DNA of 64,000 nt from the NCBI GenBank assembly GCA_021325195.1, contig JAJPHQ010000032.1, positions 1-64,000 on the forward strand. The letters are read 5' to 3'. Made by a program: the position numbers and the translations under genes. Of the stretch, positions 17,284-26,273 are shown in pieces. This stretch comes from Gammaproteobacteria bacterium (GTDB lineage: Bacteria; Pseudomonadota; Gammaproteobacteria; Xanthomonadales; Rhodanobacteraceae). The notes beneath the pieces were generated by a model. The model was not told the origin of the DNA. It saw only the letters and a program-made list of their open reading frames with translations, and searched no databases. Within the stretch, counting starts at the first letter, position 1, and each line of letters starts with the position of its first letter.

Positions 17284-18533
17284 GAGCACGCCTCCACCTG
17301 CGCGTTGCGCATCGCAGGCACGGGCGCGGCATCACGCCGGCCGCCGCGCAGCACGGCTTCGTACGCGTCCAGATTGCGTGCCCAGTCGAAACGCGACTGC
17401 ACCATGGTCCGCGCCGCGGGCACGCGCACTGGCCGCGCCTGATCCAGCCAACGCAGGACTTCGGCTGCCATGGTCTCGGTCGAGTCCGTGATGCAGCCTT
17501 CGCGACCCGCGAAATCGTCGATGCCCTCCCAGGCTGCGGGCGTCGCCAGCACCACCTTTTCCATTGCCAGCGCTTCCAGCACCTTGTTCTGGATGCCGCG
17601 CGCGATCCGCAGCGGCGCGGTGACCACGTGCGCGTGCGCGAGATAGGGCCGCACGTCGTCCACGCGTCCGGTCACCACGATGCCGGGCAAGCGACCCAGC
17701 GCGCGGACCGCGGGCGCCGGATTGCTGCCGACGATGCAGAAGCGCGCATCCTGCCGCCGTTCGACGATCCGCGGCCACACCGCGCGCGCGAACCATTCCA
17801 CCGCGTGCACGTTGGCGCGGTAATCCATCGCGCCCGTGAACACCACGACACGCGCTCCCTCCGGATAGGGGTCGGGATACGTCCGCCGCGGGTTCCAGTA
17901 CGCCGCGTCCACGCCATTGGGAATGCCGTGCACCTTGCCGGCCACGGCCGGTGTGTGCTTGCGGAAAAAGGCCGCCTCCGCTTCGGAGACGAACAGGCTG
18001 GCATCGAACTGCGTTGCAATGGCGCGTTCGAACGCGGCCAACCGGCGCGCCTCGCGCGCATAGACCGTGCGCGCCAGACCGTGTCGGGATTGCGCGTACT
18101 GCCGCCATTTGTCGGAATCGGCGTCCACGAAATCCATCACGCGGCGCAAGCCCGGGTGCCGCATCACCAACGGCGCCACGCCGGACGAGTAGCACAGCAC
18201 CAGGTCCGGCTTGTGCTCGGAAAGCACCCGATCGATCCAGCGCTGCATCGCGCGGTCGCGGTAGCAGCCCAGCGTGAGCGCTTCGCCGCGCGTCAGCGCG
18301 GCGAGCGCACGCCGACGCGCGCGCCACGGCGACAGCGGCCGGATGCAGGTTCCCGCACACACCGCCTCGACCGCGCCGGCGTATTGCCAGTCGGCCGGAT
18401 CGTCGATGAAGGTGCCGAGGTACACCCGATGATGCTCCGCCAGCCGGCGCAGCACGTGGTACGAACGGATCTTGTCGCCTTTGCTGGGTGGCCAGGGAAG
18501 CCGGTGGCAGAGAAACAGGACGGACGATGGCAT
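17280..18533 (-). CDS. XrtA-associated family 4 sugar transferase (TIGR03087 type)
   Basis: A 417-residue GT-B enzyme whose start VLFLCHRLPWPPSKGDKIR is the clear signature of the first PEP-CTERM/EpsH1 sugar transferase family. Other landmarks are MDFVDADSDKWRQYA, HGIPNGVDAAYWNP, VVVFTGAMDYRANVHAVEWF and IARGIQNKVLEALAMEKVVL. It lies directly beside xrtA and two bases after the FemAB gene; the ATG at 18533 is the family start. It is predicted to be a cytoplasmic glycosyltransferase for exopolysaccharide or glycoprotein sugar assembly. Confidence 0.92.
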   Translation of the reverse strand: MPSSVLFLCHRLPWPPSKGDKIRSYHVLRRLAEHHRVYLGTFIDDPADWQYAGAVEAVCAGTCIRPLSPWRARRRALAALTRGEALTLGCYRDRAMQRWIDRVLSEHKPDLVLCYSSGVAPLVMRHPGLRRVMDFVDADSDKWRQYAQSRHGLARTVYAREARRLAAFERAIATQFDASLFVSEAEAAFFRKHTPAVAGKVHGIPNGVDAAYWNPRRTYPDPYPEGARVVVFTGAMDYRANVHAVEWFARAVWPRIVERRQDARFCIVGSNPAPAVRALGRLPGIVVTGRVDDVRPYLAHAHVVTAPLRIARGIQNKVLEALAMEKVVLATPAAWEGIDDFAGREGCITDSTETMAAEVLRWLDQARPVRVPAARTMVQSRFDWARNLDAYEAVLRGGRRDAAPVPAMRNAQVEACS

Positions 18534-18535
18534 GG

Positions 18536-19594
18536 CTAACCCAGATCCCGCGCGAGCCACGGGCCCAGCGCGCAACTCACGGGCAACGGCAGCCGCTGCC
18601 AGGCCTTGATGAACAGGCTGTATTTCCTGTTGGCCGGACTGACGTTTGGAACCTCCCTGGCTCGCACCAAGTGATACGCATAGGGCAGCGGCCGGGGCTC
18701 GAAACCCCAGTGCTTCTTGAAGTGGTACGAGCCGGTGTCCTGCTTGCTGCGGCCGAAATCGAACGCGCGCGCGCCGCGTTCCACCGCGCGCTGCATCACC
18801 GACCAGTACATGAAGTCGTTGGCCGCGAGATCGCGGCCCCGCCACACGCTGCCGCCGTAATAGGGATGCACCTCGTCGCGGAAGTAGAAGCTCATGACCG
18901 CGGCCACCGGTTGTCCGGCGTGACTTATCACGGTGATCTCGCAATCCTTGCCGAAGGTCTGCTGCAATCGTTCATAGTGGCGGCGGGGCAGCACCGGCGT
19001 GCCGAGGTTGCGCACGCTTTCGGCGTACACGCGGTAGAACGCGGCCAGATCGCCGTCGTGGCGCGCCTCGAGGTTGAAACCGCTGCCCTTGCGGACCATC
19101 GCGCGCTGCTTGCGCGGGATCGCCTTGAGATTGGCCTCGTGATCGGGCAGCAGCGGCTTGCGGAAACCGACGTACAGGTCCTTGACCGGCCAGCCGGGGT
19201 GGCGCGGCTCGCGCTCGCGCAGTTCGAGGTAATCCACGCGCAGCCTGTCGGCCAGCGCGACCGCCGCCTGCGTCAGGGCCGTCTCGCTGTCGGGGTCGTT
19301 CGCGACCACGCCGCCGTACACGCAGAACGGCGTCGAGATCAGCGAATGGCCGAACAGCCGGCTGCGCAGCTCGGCCAGCGGCAGGATGCCGGTGATGACG
19401 CCGTCCCTTTCCGCGAACAGATAATGATCACGATGCCCGAGGTGCCCGATGATGTCGCGCCAGCCGGCGCGATGGAAAAACGTGGCCTGCGGCGCGTCCG
19501 CGACGAAGGCATCCCAGCGCTTCTCGTCGCCTGGTTGCAGGCGCCTGACGGCGCAGGTGCTGACGGGACAACCGTCGCTGAGGTGGTCCGGCAT
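18536..19594 (-). CDS. FemAB-like transferase, XrtA/PEP-CTERM associated
   Basis: A 352-residue protein of the FemAB/GNAT superfamily (TIGR03019 type). Two acyl-transferase-like lobes are visible: ATFFHRAGWRDIIGHLGH with PLAELRSRLFGHSLIS at the N-terminus, and AVMSFYFRDEVHPYYGGS plus FDFGRSKQDTGSYHFKKHWG at the C-terminus. Classical FemAB proteins use aminoacyl-tRNA to build peptide bridges. By analogy this one may attach an amino acid to a sugar or lipid-linked unit, but its substrate is not established. The ATG at 19594 follows GAGGGAG at good spacing. Confidence 0.9.
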   Translation of the reverse strand: MPDHLSDGCPVSTCAVRRLQPGDEKRWDAFVADAPQATFFHRAGWRDIIGHLGHRDHYLFAERDGVITGILPLAELRSRLFGHSLISTPFCVYGGVVANDPDSETALTQAAVALADRLRVDYLELREREPRHPGWPVKDLYVGFRKPLLPDHEANLKAIPRKQRAMVRKGSGFNLEARHDGDLAAFYRVYAESVRNLGTPVLPRRHYERLQQTFGKDCEITVISHAGQPVAAVMSFYFRDEVHPYYGGSVWRGRDLAANDFMYWSVMQRAVERGARAFDFGRSKQDTGSYHFKKHWGFEPRPLPYAYHLVRAREVPNVSPANRKYSLFIKAWQRLPLPVSCALGPWLARDLG

Positions 19595-19606
19595 GCCGCA
19601 TCTCCC

Positions 19607-20518
19607 TCATTGCACACACAGTTCAGCGGCCCCGAGCGTCGCCACCGAATACCCGGCATGGTTGGGCGCGAGAAACACGCGATCCATGCGGTCGAAACGG
19701 AAATCGCGCAGCAACCGCTCGATGCGCGATTCCGTGCGCGAAAGATTCAGGTAATGGCGCACGCGGTTCTTGAGCGTCGCGCCGGGCACCCGCGGCTGTC
19801 CGGGATCGATTTCCCACGGATGGAAATAGAACACGCCGGAGCGGTGCTCGCGCTGGTTGACGCGCCGCAGGCCGCGCCTGAACAGCGCGTAGGGCAGCAG
19901 CCGGAAATAGCCGCCGCCGCCGCAGGGCCAGTTGCGCCCCAGCAGGCGCACCGTGGTCACCGGGATTTCCAGCAATCCGGAACGCCCCGGGTAGAACGCG
20001 AAGCGCGGCGCCGCGGGCATCCCGTAAAGGTCGTGGTGGATGGGCACGATGCTGGAGCTGTAGCGATAGCCGGCCTCGCGCAGGGCTTCGTGCGCCCACA
20101 GCGTGGAAGGACCGATGGAGTAACTGGGCGCGCGATAGCCGTACACCGCGACGCCGGTCAGGTCTTCCAGCATGTGCTTGGTGCGCACGATGCCTTCGCG
20201 GAACTGGCTCCGGCTGAGGGCGGTCAGGCGTTCGTGGCCGAAACCGTGGCTGGCGACCTCGTGGCCGGCGGCGCTGATCTCGCGCACCAGCGCGGGAAAA
20301 CGTTCGGCGACCCAGCCGAGCACGAAAAAGGTTCCGGTGACACCGTGGCGGTCGAAAAGCCCGAGTATCCGGCGGGTGTTGGCATCGACGCGCGCGGGCC
20401 AGCGCGGCCAGTCCTCGCGGGGGATGCACGTTTCGAAAGCCGAAACCTGGAAGTAATCCTCCACGTCCACCGTCATGGCGTTGGTGACTGCGCCGGCTCG
20501 CGGCGGTGCGGCGTTCAT
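19607..20518 (-). CDS. XrtA system polysaccharide deacetylase
   Basis: A 303-residue NodB-fold deacetylase with the C-terminal DUF3473 extension typical of exosortase loci (TIGR03006 type). The catalytic/metal motif TVDVEDYFQVSAFE is at residues 16-29, and the His metal motif is in HEVASHGFGHERLT. Later landmarks are YRAPSYSIG and GGGGYFRLLPYALFRRG. It has no signal peptide, so it probably acts on lipid-linked or nucleotide-linked N-acetyl sugars in the cytoplasm, unlike exported PgaB-type enzymes. The ATG at 20518 overlaps the ATPase stop by 4 bp. Confidence 0.92.
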   Translation of the reverse strand: MNAAPPRAGAVTNAMTVDVEDYFQVSAFETCIPREDWPRWPARVDANTRRILGLFDRHGVTGTFFVLGWVAERFPALVREISAAGHEVASHGFGHERLTALSRSQFREGIVRTKHMLEDLTGVAVYGYRAPSYSIGPSTLWAHEALREAGYRYSSSIVPIHHDLYGMPAAPRFAFYPGRSGLLEIPVTTVRLLGRNWPCGGGGYFRLLPYALFRRGLRRVNQREHRSGVFYFHPWEIDPGQPRVPGATLKNRVRHYLNLSRTESRIERLLRDFRFDRMDRVFLAPNHAGYSVATLGAAELCVQ

Positions 20519-21573
20519 GGCTTGCCCCGCCCGCGATGCGTCTGTCCCGCGTCGGCGACCGCGACGTCATCGCCGGCAGACGGCGATTCGGAGCGCAGCA
20601 TTTCCCTGAGCCGGACTTCCTCGCGCATCAACTGCAGCAGGATGTCGTTGCGCTTGGCATCCAGCGCGGCCAGCTCGCTGTCGCGTCCCGCCTGCTCGGC
20701 GGCCGGCGCGGGCTCGGCGCGATGCCGCAAGACCGGCGGTTCCAGCGTGGGCGGCGCCTCGGGCATCTCGTCGCGGATTTCGTTGAGCACCGTCCCCAGC
20801 GCGGTTTCGTCCAGACTGTGCAGCTCTTCCAGGTAGCCGTACAGCAGCAGCCTGTCCATGATCAGGTTGATCCGGCGCGGAATGCCGCGGCCGGCGCGGT
20901 GCACGCCCGCGAGCAGGCCGGGCGTCAGCTGCGGGTCGTTGTTCCAGCCGACCCGGTGCAGGCGGTGCAGGATGTAGTCCCGGCTTTCGTCCGCTTCCAT
21001 CGGCTCCAGCCGGTACGACGCGATGATGCGCTGGCGCAACTGCTCCAGGCGGTTGGCGACGATGGTGCGCCGCAGTTCGGTCTGGCCGACCAGGAACACC
21101 TGCAGCAGCGCGCGTCCGTTGAGCTCGAGGTTCGAGAGGATGCGCAGCATTTCCAGCGCCGAGGGCGTCAGCGTCTGCGCCTCGTCCACCACCAGCAGGG
21201 CGTGCGTGTGCCGGCTGCCCAGATCGACCAGGTGCCGTTTCAGGTCCTGCAACAGGGCTTCCTTGCTGCGCCCCTCGTAGGGCAGCTCGAATTCCGACGC
21301 CACCGCCGGCAGGACATCCTCACCGTCGAGATTGGCCGAGGCGATGCAGGCGATCGCGATGTTGCGCTGCGCGAGTTCCTCGAAGAGCTTCTGGATCAGC
21401 AGCGTCTTGCCGGTGCCGACCGCGCCGGTGATCATCACGAAGCCTTCGCCCTGCTCGAACCCGTACAGCAGGTAGGACATGGCCCGCTTGTGGTCCCGTC
21501 TCGGGAACAGCATGGCCGGATCGGGCGTCAACCGGAACGGCTTGCCGTGCAGCCTGTAGAACGCCTCGTACAT
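20515..21573 (-). CDS. XrtA-associated ExeA-like AAA ATPase
   Basis: A 352-residue ATPase starting YEAFYRLHGKPFRLTPDP, the ExeA/GspA-like start. It has Walker A GAVGTGKT (residues 50-57) and Walker B ALLVVDEAQ (residues 125-133), then sensor-like VFLVGQTELR and GIPRRINLIMDRLLLYG. About residues 270-352 are Pro/Glu/Arg-rich and low complexity. It is the TIGR03015 type found in exosortase A loci and may energise assembly or localisation of the export machinery; its mechanism is not known. The gene begins seven bases after the outer-membrane protein stop. Confidence 0.9.
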   Translation of the reverse strand: MYEAFYRLHGKPFRLTPDPAMLFPRRDHKRAMSYLLYGFEQGEGFVMITGAVGTGKTLLIQKLFEELAQRNIAIACIASANLDGEDVLPAVASEFELPYEGRSKEALLQDLKRHLVDLGSRHTHALLVVDEAQTLTPSALEMLRILSNLELNGRALLQVFLVGQTELRRTIVANRLEQLRQRIIASYRLEPMEADESRDYILHRLHRVGWNNDPQLTPGLLAGVHRAGRGIPRRINLIMDRLLLYGYLEELHSLDETALGTVLNEIRDEMPEAPPTLEPPVLRHRAEPAPAAEQAGRDSELAALDAKRNDILLQLMREEVRLREMLRSESPSAGDDVAVADAGQTHRGRGKP

Positions 21574-21580
21574 GTCGGCC

Positions 21581-23125
21581 TCAGAACAGATGGGTCCACT
21601 GGAAATAGATCACGTTCACCCGGTAATCGTGCGCACCGGGCTGCGCTGCGAACACGTTCCTGGAATCGTTGCGGAGCTGGAGGCTCGCGAAGTTGCCGGC
21701 GTTGAACTGGTGCACCAGCGCCAGTTGCAGATAACGCGTGTAATTGACCTCCTGGCTCAGGAACCGGTAGCGCTCCCAGCCGAAGGTGGGCGTGAACGTG
21801 GTGAACGGGCCGAGGTCGTAAAGCCACGACACGCTGGCGTTCGCCACCTTCTCGCGCTGGTTGTCCAGCATGAAATAGCGGCGCGATTCGTCGTACACCG
21901 TGACGTTCAGCGTGCCCCGCGGCATCTGGTAGTCCGCCGAGGCCGTGGCGCGTTTCATCAGGTAGGCGCGCCGTTCCACCAGCGAGGGAAGCGGCTGTTC
22001 ACCGATCGGTGTGACCACGATCTGGCCCGCGTTCTGCCCCAGCAACTGCTGGTTGAGGTTGGTCGGCTGCTCGACATAGCTCAACGTCGCGGTCAGCAGC
22101 GCGGCGGTGTGGGTCCATGAAAACTGCCCGCTGCGCCCGTAGAACCGGTGCCCGACCAGCAGCTTGACCTCGTCCCGGGTCGTGGCCCACTCGAAGCCCG
22201 CATCCCAGAAATAGGCGCCCAGATGGTGATAGGTGCCGTCGGGCAGGAACTGGTTTTCCTTGCCGGCGTCGGCCAGCAGCCGGAGGCTGGGATTGACTTG
22301 CCTGGAGATGCCCGCCTTGGCGATCGCGAAATCGATACCCTGTCCGGAATCGGGGCTCAGCCGCTGATCCGAATACTCGAAGTCCCAGCCCCATGTCCCG
22401 TACTTGGGACTGACCAGACTGAACTGCACGCCGTTGCTGGTGACGTTGGGAATGCCGGTCAGCACGGCGCTGCTCTGATCCGGGATGCCGCGGCGGTTGT
22501 ACACCACGCGTCCGCGGGTGTAGCGCAGCGTCATGGTGCCGATGGAGCCGAGATCCTGGGTCCACCAGGGGCTGAGCGTGCCGCGCGCCACGTTGGCCTG
22601 GTTGTTGTTCAGAAAAAACGTGCCCGCGCCGGACGGCAACGCGTTGTTGACGATCGCGCGACCGTAGATCGCGGTGCCGTCGAGATAGAAATGTTGCGGG
22701 ACGATGGCCAGCGTGCCCTGCGCGTTGAGGTCGTGCGCCAGCTGGTTGTTGCTGCCCTGTCCCGCGTACAGGTATCCGCTGAGCGTGTAGTCCAGCATTC
22801 CGGAAAATCGCGGACCGCCCCACGCCGCCTTCACGAACGGCCGGATCACCGTGATCCAGCTGGTTTCCTTGGGCGTGCCGGAGGAAGCGAGTTTCAGGTT
22901 GTCGGTGTACAGCTCGCCCAGCGTGATCCCGGTGACCAGGCCCGGATCGGCGGGCGTCGGTTGCGGGATGACGCCCGGCGGCAGGTTTTCGGAGCCCGGC
23001 GCCTGTTCACCGGTCGGATTCGACGATTGCGGCGGCCGTGCGCCCGCGTCCTGGGCGGCGGCGGTACCCAGCCAACCCGAGAGAACGATGGACGACAACA
23101 CGACCGGAACCGACGCTGCGCGCAT
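21581..23125 (-). CDS. PEP-CTERM system-associated outer-membrane protein
   Basis: A 514-residue exported protein with signal peptide (RAASVPVVLSSIVLSGWLGT then AAAQD). A Pro/Gly-rich linker follows, then a long run of alternating beta strands ending in WTHLF, the aromatic C-terminus expected of BAM-inserted barrels. Size, operon position and strand pattern fit the TIGR03016 PEP-CTERM-associated outer-membrane family. It is probably the outer-membrane pore or assembly factor for the polysaccharide or sorted proteins (inferred). The start ATG at 23125 is preceded by AAAGGAATCAGGA. Confidence 0.88.
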   Translation of the reverse strand: MRAASVPVVLSSIVLSGWLGTAAAQDAGARPPQSSNPTGEQAPGSENLPPGVIPQPTPADPGLVTGITLGELYTDNLKLASSGTPKETSWITVIRPFVKAAWGGPRFSGMLDYTLSGYLYAGQGSNNQLAHDLNAQGTLAIVPQHFYLDGTAIYGRAIVNNALPSGAGTFFLNNNQANVARGTLSPWWTQDLGSIGTMTLRYTRGRVVYNRRGIPDQSSAVLTGIPNVTSNGVQFSLVSPKYGTWGWDFEYSDQRLSPDSGQGIDFAIAKAGISRQVNPSLRLLADAGKENQFLPDGTYHHLGAYFWDAGFEWATTRDEVKLLVGHRFYGRSGQFSWTHTAALLTATLSYVEQPTNLNQQLLGQNAGQIVVTPIGEQPLPSLVERRAYLMKRATASADYQMPRGTLNVTVYDESRRYFMLDNQREKVANASVSWLYDLGPFTTFTPTFGWERYRFLSQEVNYTRYLQLALVHQFNAGNFASLQLRNDSRNVFAAQPGAHDYRVNVIYFQWTHLF

Positions 23126-23137
23126 TCCTGATTCCTT

Positions 23138-24049
23138 TCAGCGATCCGGGAAGGGATAGGGACTGTCGTGGCTGTAACGGCTGTAGTAATGGTTCTCGAT
23201 TGCCGGCAACTGGCTCATGTTGAGGACCAGCCCGACGTACTGGGAGCCGTCCACGTTCTCCAGCGCCGCCTTGAGTTCGTACTCGCGGGTGTGTCCCGCT
23301 CCCACCACCACCACGACCTGGCCCATGTGGGAAACCAGGATCGGGGCTTCCGGGGTCGCCAGCAGCGGTGAGGAATCGAACACCAGGAGGCGCCGCCGGC
23401 TCGGGCCGCCCAGCGCATCCAGCACGTACTCCATCCGGCGGCCGCCGAACAGTTCGGCAGTGAGCAGATGGCGTTTCCCGGCCGGCACCACCAGCAGGTT
23501 CGGCACATCCGTGCGCACCACGACCTCCGCAGGCCGGCGCTGTTCGTCCGCCAGCACGTCCATCAGGCCGGGATGCTTGTCGAGTCCGAGCACCCGGGTG
23601 ACGTCGGCCTTCGGAATGTCGCTGTCCACCAGCAGCACCTCGAAATCCGGTTCGCGTGCCAGACTCAACGCCAGATTCACCGCGGTGAAGGTCTTGCCTT
23701 CGCCTGGCACCGCGCTGGTCACCACGATGCGCTCCGGATGCGGCAGCGCCCTGGCGCCCTTGCCGCTGACGTTGTCCAGCAGCGGCCGCTTGATCCGGCG
23801 CACCTCGTCCGCCAGCCGCGCCATGGCTTCGTCGTCGGCGGGAAGCAGGTCTGCGCGCTTGAGCGCGTGGGAATCCACGTGCCACGGCGCCGTTTCCGCC
23901 ACGTGGTCCGCCGTTCCCGGGCGCTCGTGCAGGCGCTCCACGGTCGATGCCGCGTGATGCAATGGCACGGCATCATCGTTGTGCAAAGGGGCCTGCGGTT
24001 CGGGCTGCAGGGACTTGAGCTTTTCGGCTGCTTTTTCGACGGTACTCAT
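23138..24049 (-). CDS. XrtA-associated tyrosine autokinase (BY-kinase, CpsD/EpsG-like)
   Basis: A 303-residue cytoplasmic bacterial tyrosine kinase domain. It shows Walker A SAVPGEGKT (residues 112-120), Walker A' LLVDSDIPKADV (139-150), Walker B LLVFDSSPLL and a C-terminal Tyr cluster (YYSRYSHDSPYPF) likely to be the autophosphorylation site. It should phosphorylate itself and cycle with the chain-length protein encoded next, which lacks a kinase domain, to set polymer length and export (TIGR03018-type partner system). The ATG at 24049 overlaps the chain-length gene stop by 4 bp. Confidence 0.93.
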   Translation of the reverse strand: MSTVEKAAEKLKSLQPEPQAPLHNDDAVPLHHAASTVERLHERPGTADHVAETAPWHVDSHALKRADLLPADDEAMARLADEVRRIKRPLLDNVSGKGARALPHPERIVVTSAVPGEGKTFTAVNLALSLAREPDFEVLLVDSDIPKADVTRVLGLDKHPGLMDVLADEQRRPAEVVVRTDVPNLLVVPAGKRHLLTAELFGGRRMEYVLDALGGPSRRRLLVFDSSPLLATPEAPILVSHMGQVVVVVGAGHTREYELKAALENVDGSQYVGLVLNMSQLPAIENHYYSRYSHDSPYPFPDR

Positions 24050-25587
24050 GTGGCACCTGCGACAAAAACGTGTTGCACCAGAGTGGCGAGATGCCCGCTG
24101 AAGGCAAATCCCAACACCACCACCAGCGCCAGCAAACCGACGCCGGCGCAGAAACCAATCACTTCGCGACGCTGGCCTTCACGCCGCGTGCGCGATTCGA
24201 TCAGGCTGAGGGAACCGATCACCGGAAGGTCCGTGCTTTCGCGCAGGCTCTTGAGGCTGACGAACACCGGCCTGATCTTGTGCAGGAAAAAGGCGAACGC
24301 GCCGCCGATGCCCACCGCCAGCAGGAACACGATCAGGAGCAGCAGTCCGCGCTTGGGGCTGACCGGCAGCAGCGGTTCGAACGGCGGACTGATCACGCGG
24401 AACTTCAGGTTGTTGCCGGTCAGCGTGGCGTCCTGTGACATCCGCGCCGTGTTCAGCCTGGCCAGCAGTTCGTCGTACTGCCTCTTGGTGATGTCGTAGT
24501 TGCGCGACAACTGCTGGAGGGTGAGCTGCGCATCCGCGATCTTGTCGGCATCCTTTCGGAGGTCGGCGATCTGCTGTTTCTGCGCGGCGATCTGCGCAGC
24601 CAGGAAGCGCGTGCCGAGACGGTCGCCGCGCGCGGCCGGCGACGCCGCGGCCACGTCGCTGTCCGCCAGCGCACCCGATCCGCGGCCCGGGTGCGCGAGC
24701 AGCGCCGCACGCTGCGCCTTGAGCTGCGCGAGCGCGCGCCGCGTGGAGACCACGTCCGGGTAGGCGTTGGTGTAGCTCAAAAGCAACTTGTCGAGTTGCT
24801 GCTGGTAGGCCGCGATCTGCTGGTCGAGCGCCCGGATGCGCGGATCGACGCGCCGGATGGCGGACGGGCTGCCGGAGGCGGCGGCCGCGTACTGGCTCTC
24901 GAGATCCTGCAGCTTGGCCTCGGCGAGTTGCAGGCGTGTCGAATAGTCGCTGCCGGCCGGGCCGGGCAGATAGCCCATGTTGGCTTTCCTGAATTCGGAC
25001 AGCCTGCGCTCCGCCTCGTTCAGCCGGTTGTTGTAATCCTTGACCTGCTGTTCGAGGAAGTTCTGTGCGGACGCAGTGGCCGCATTGTTCTCGCCCAGGG
25101 TGTCGTTCATCAGGATCTGCACGAACGCCTGCACGACCTTTTGCGCCATCTTCTTGTCGGGATCGGTGTAGCTGATGTTGTAGAGGTTCTTGGCGCCGCC
25201 ATCCTTGACCTTGACCTCACTGCCCAGCTTCTCCAGCAAGGCGTCCTTGTCCGCGGGCGTGGTGGCGCGCAGGGACAAGCCGGTCTTGTCCGCGACCGTC
25301 TCGAGATTGGGACGCGCCAGCAGCGTGCGCGTGATCACGTCCAGCCTTCCGCCCAGATCGGGCTGGACCGCGAGGCCGCGCAACAGCGGGTTGGTCAGCG
25401 CGTCGGTATCCGCATACACCTGCGCGCTGGACTGGTACTGGTTCGGGAGGCTGAAAACCAGCAACGCCCCCACGATGGCCACGCACCACGCGATGATCAG
25501 TGCCTGCCAGCGGTAACGCCATGCGGCGTGCACCTCCAGAAGCACGTTCTGGAACAGTTCGTGGAAACCGATCGATTGTTTTTGCAT
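24046..25587 (-). CDS. XrtA system polysaccharide chain-length determinant (Wzz/PCP-like)
   Basis: A 513-residue inner-membrane protein. The first membrane span is at about residues 27-47 (ALIIAWCVAIVGALLVF), followed by the Wzz motif YQSSAQVYADTDAL. A long periplasmic coiled-coil region spans about 165-400, then the PCP Pro-rich second span (PVSPKRGLLLLIVFLLAVG) and an extra third span near 485-505. It should control polymer length together with the BY-kinase. The third span matches TIGR03007-type proteins in XrtA loci. The ATG at 25587 lies 43 bp after the Wza-like gene. Confidence 0.92.
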   Translation of the reverse strand: MQKQSIGFHELFQNVLLEVHAAWRYRWQALIIAWCVAIVGALLVFSLPNQYQSSAQVYADTDALTNPLLRGLAVQPDLGGRLDVITRTLLARPNLETVADKTGLSLRATTPADKDALLEKLGSEVKVKDGGAKNLYNISYTDPDKKMAQKVVQAFVQILMNDTLGENNAATASAQNFLEQQVKDYNNRLNEAERRLSEFRKANMGYLPGPAGSDYSTRLQLAEAKLQDLESQYAAAASGSPSAIRRVDPRIRALDQQIAAYQQQLDKLLLSYTNAYPDVVSTRRALAQLKAQRAALLAHPGRGSGALADSDVAAASPAARGDRLGTRFLAAQIAAQKQQIADLRKDADKIADAQLTLQQLSRNYDITKRQYDELLARLNTARMSQDATLTGNNLKFRVISPPFEPLLPVSPKRGLLLLIVFLLAVGIGGAFAFFLHKIRPVFVSLKSLRESTDLPVIGSLSLIESRTRREGQRREVIGFCAGVGLLALVVVLGFAFSGHLATLVQHVFVAGAT

Positions 25588-25630
25588 GGTGTCGTTCCGG
25601 TATCGCCGGGTCCGCTGCGTACCCGCCGCG

Positions 25631-26260
25631 TCAAAACAGGGATTGGGGAATGATCAGGATGTCGCCCGGATGCATGGCGACGTTGTCCTTGACCTCGCCG
25701 TTCATCAGGTCGCCGAGCCGCACGGGGATGACCTGTTCGCTGCCGTCGGGCAGATGGCGGACGATCTTGGCGCCGTTGCCGGCGGCGAATTTGGTCAGCC
25801 CGCCGACATCGATCATCACGTCCAGCAGGGTCATGCCGCTGCGATACGGCACCGCCTTGGGCGTCACCGCCTGCCCCACCACCCGCACCTGCTGGCTGTA
25901 GGCGCCCACGAAACTCTTGACGATCACGGTGACCAGCGGATCCCGGATGTACTGGCTCAACGCCTTCTCCAGATCGCCCGCCAGTTCATCCGGGGTCCTG
26001 CCGGCGGCCATGATGGACTGCACCAGCGGAATCGAGATGCGCCCGTCCGGACGCACCGGCACGGTGGTGCTGAGGCCGGGGTTGTCGCGGACGAAGATCT
26101 CCAGCGAATCTCCGGGGCCGATGATGTAGCGCTCGGTGGGCGCCGCCGCCGCAGCCTCACTGTTGACGGCCGGCGTGCTGGCGCAACCGCCGAGCCCCAG
26201 CAGGGTCATGGCCGCGATCAGCCAGAACAAGTAGCTTCGGAATGAAGGTTTCACTGCCAT
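25631..26260 (-). CDS. XrtA/PEP-CTERM exopolysaccharide export lipoprotein (Wza-like)
   Basis: A 209-residue lipoprotein with signal peptide and lipobox LGGC (lipidated Cys26). A polysaccharide-export domain follows (YIIGPGDSLEIFVRDNPGLS, VPVRPDGRISIPLVQSI), then a SLBB-like domain (VRVVGQAVTPKAVPYRSG, LDVMIDVGGLTKFA). It would form or contribute to the outer-membrane polysaccharide channel. It is shorter than E. coli Wza and lacks an obvious C-terminal transmembrane helix, as in TIGR03027-type proteins. The start is ATG 26260, directly after AGGAGGAC; the longer frame to 26284 has no such site. Confidence 0.93.
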   Translation of the reverse strand: MAVKPSFRSYLFWLIAAMTLLGLGGCASTPAVNSEAAAAAPTERYIIGPGDSLEIFVRDNPGLSTTVPVRPDGRISIPLVQSIMAAGRTPDELAGDLEKALSQYIRDPLVTVIVKSFVGAYSQQVRVVGQAVTPKAVPYRSGMTLLDVMIDVGGLTKFAAGNGAKIVRHLPDGSEQVIPVRLGDLMNGEVKDNVAMHPGDILIIPQSLF

Positions 26261-26273
26261 GTCCTCCTGAACT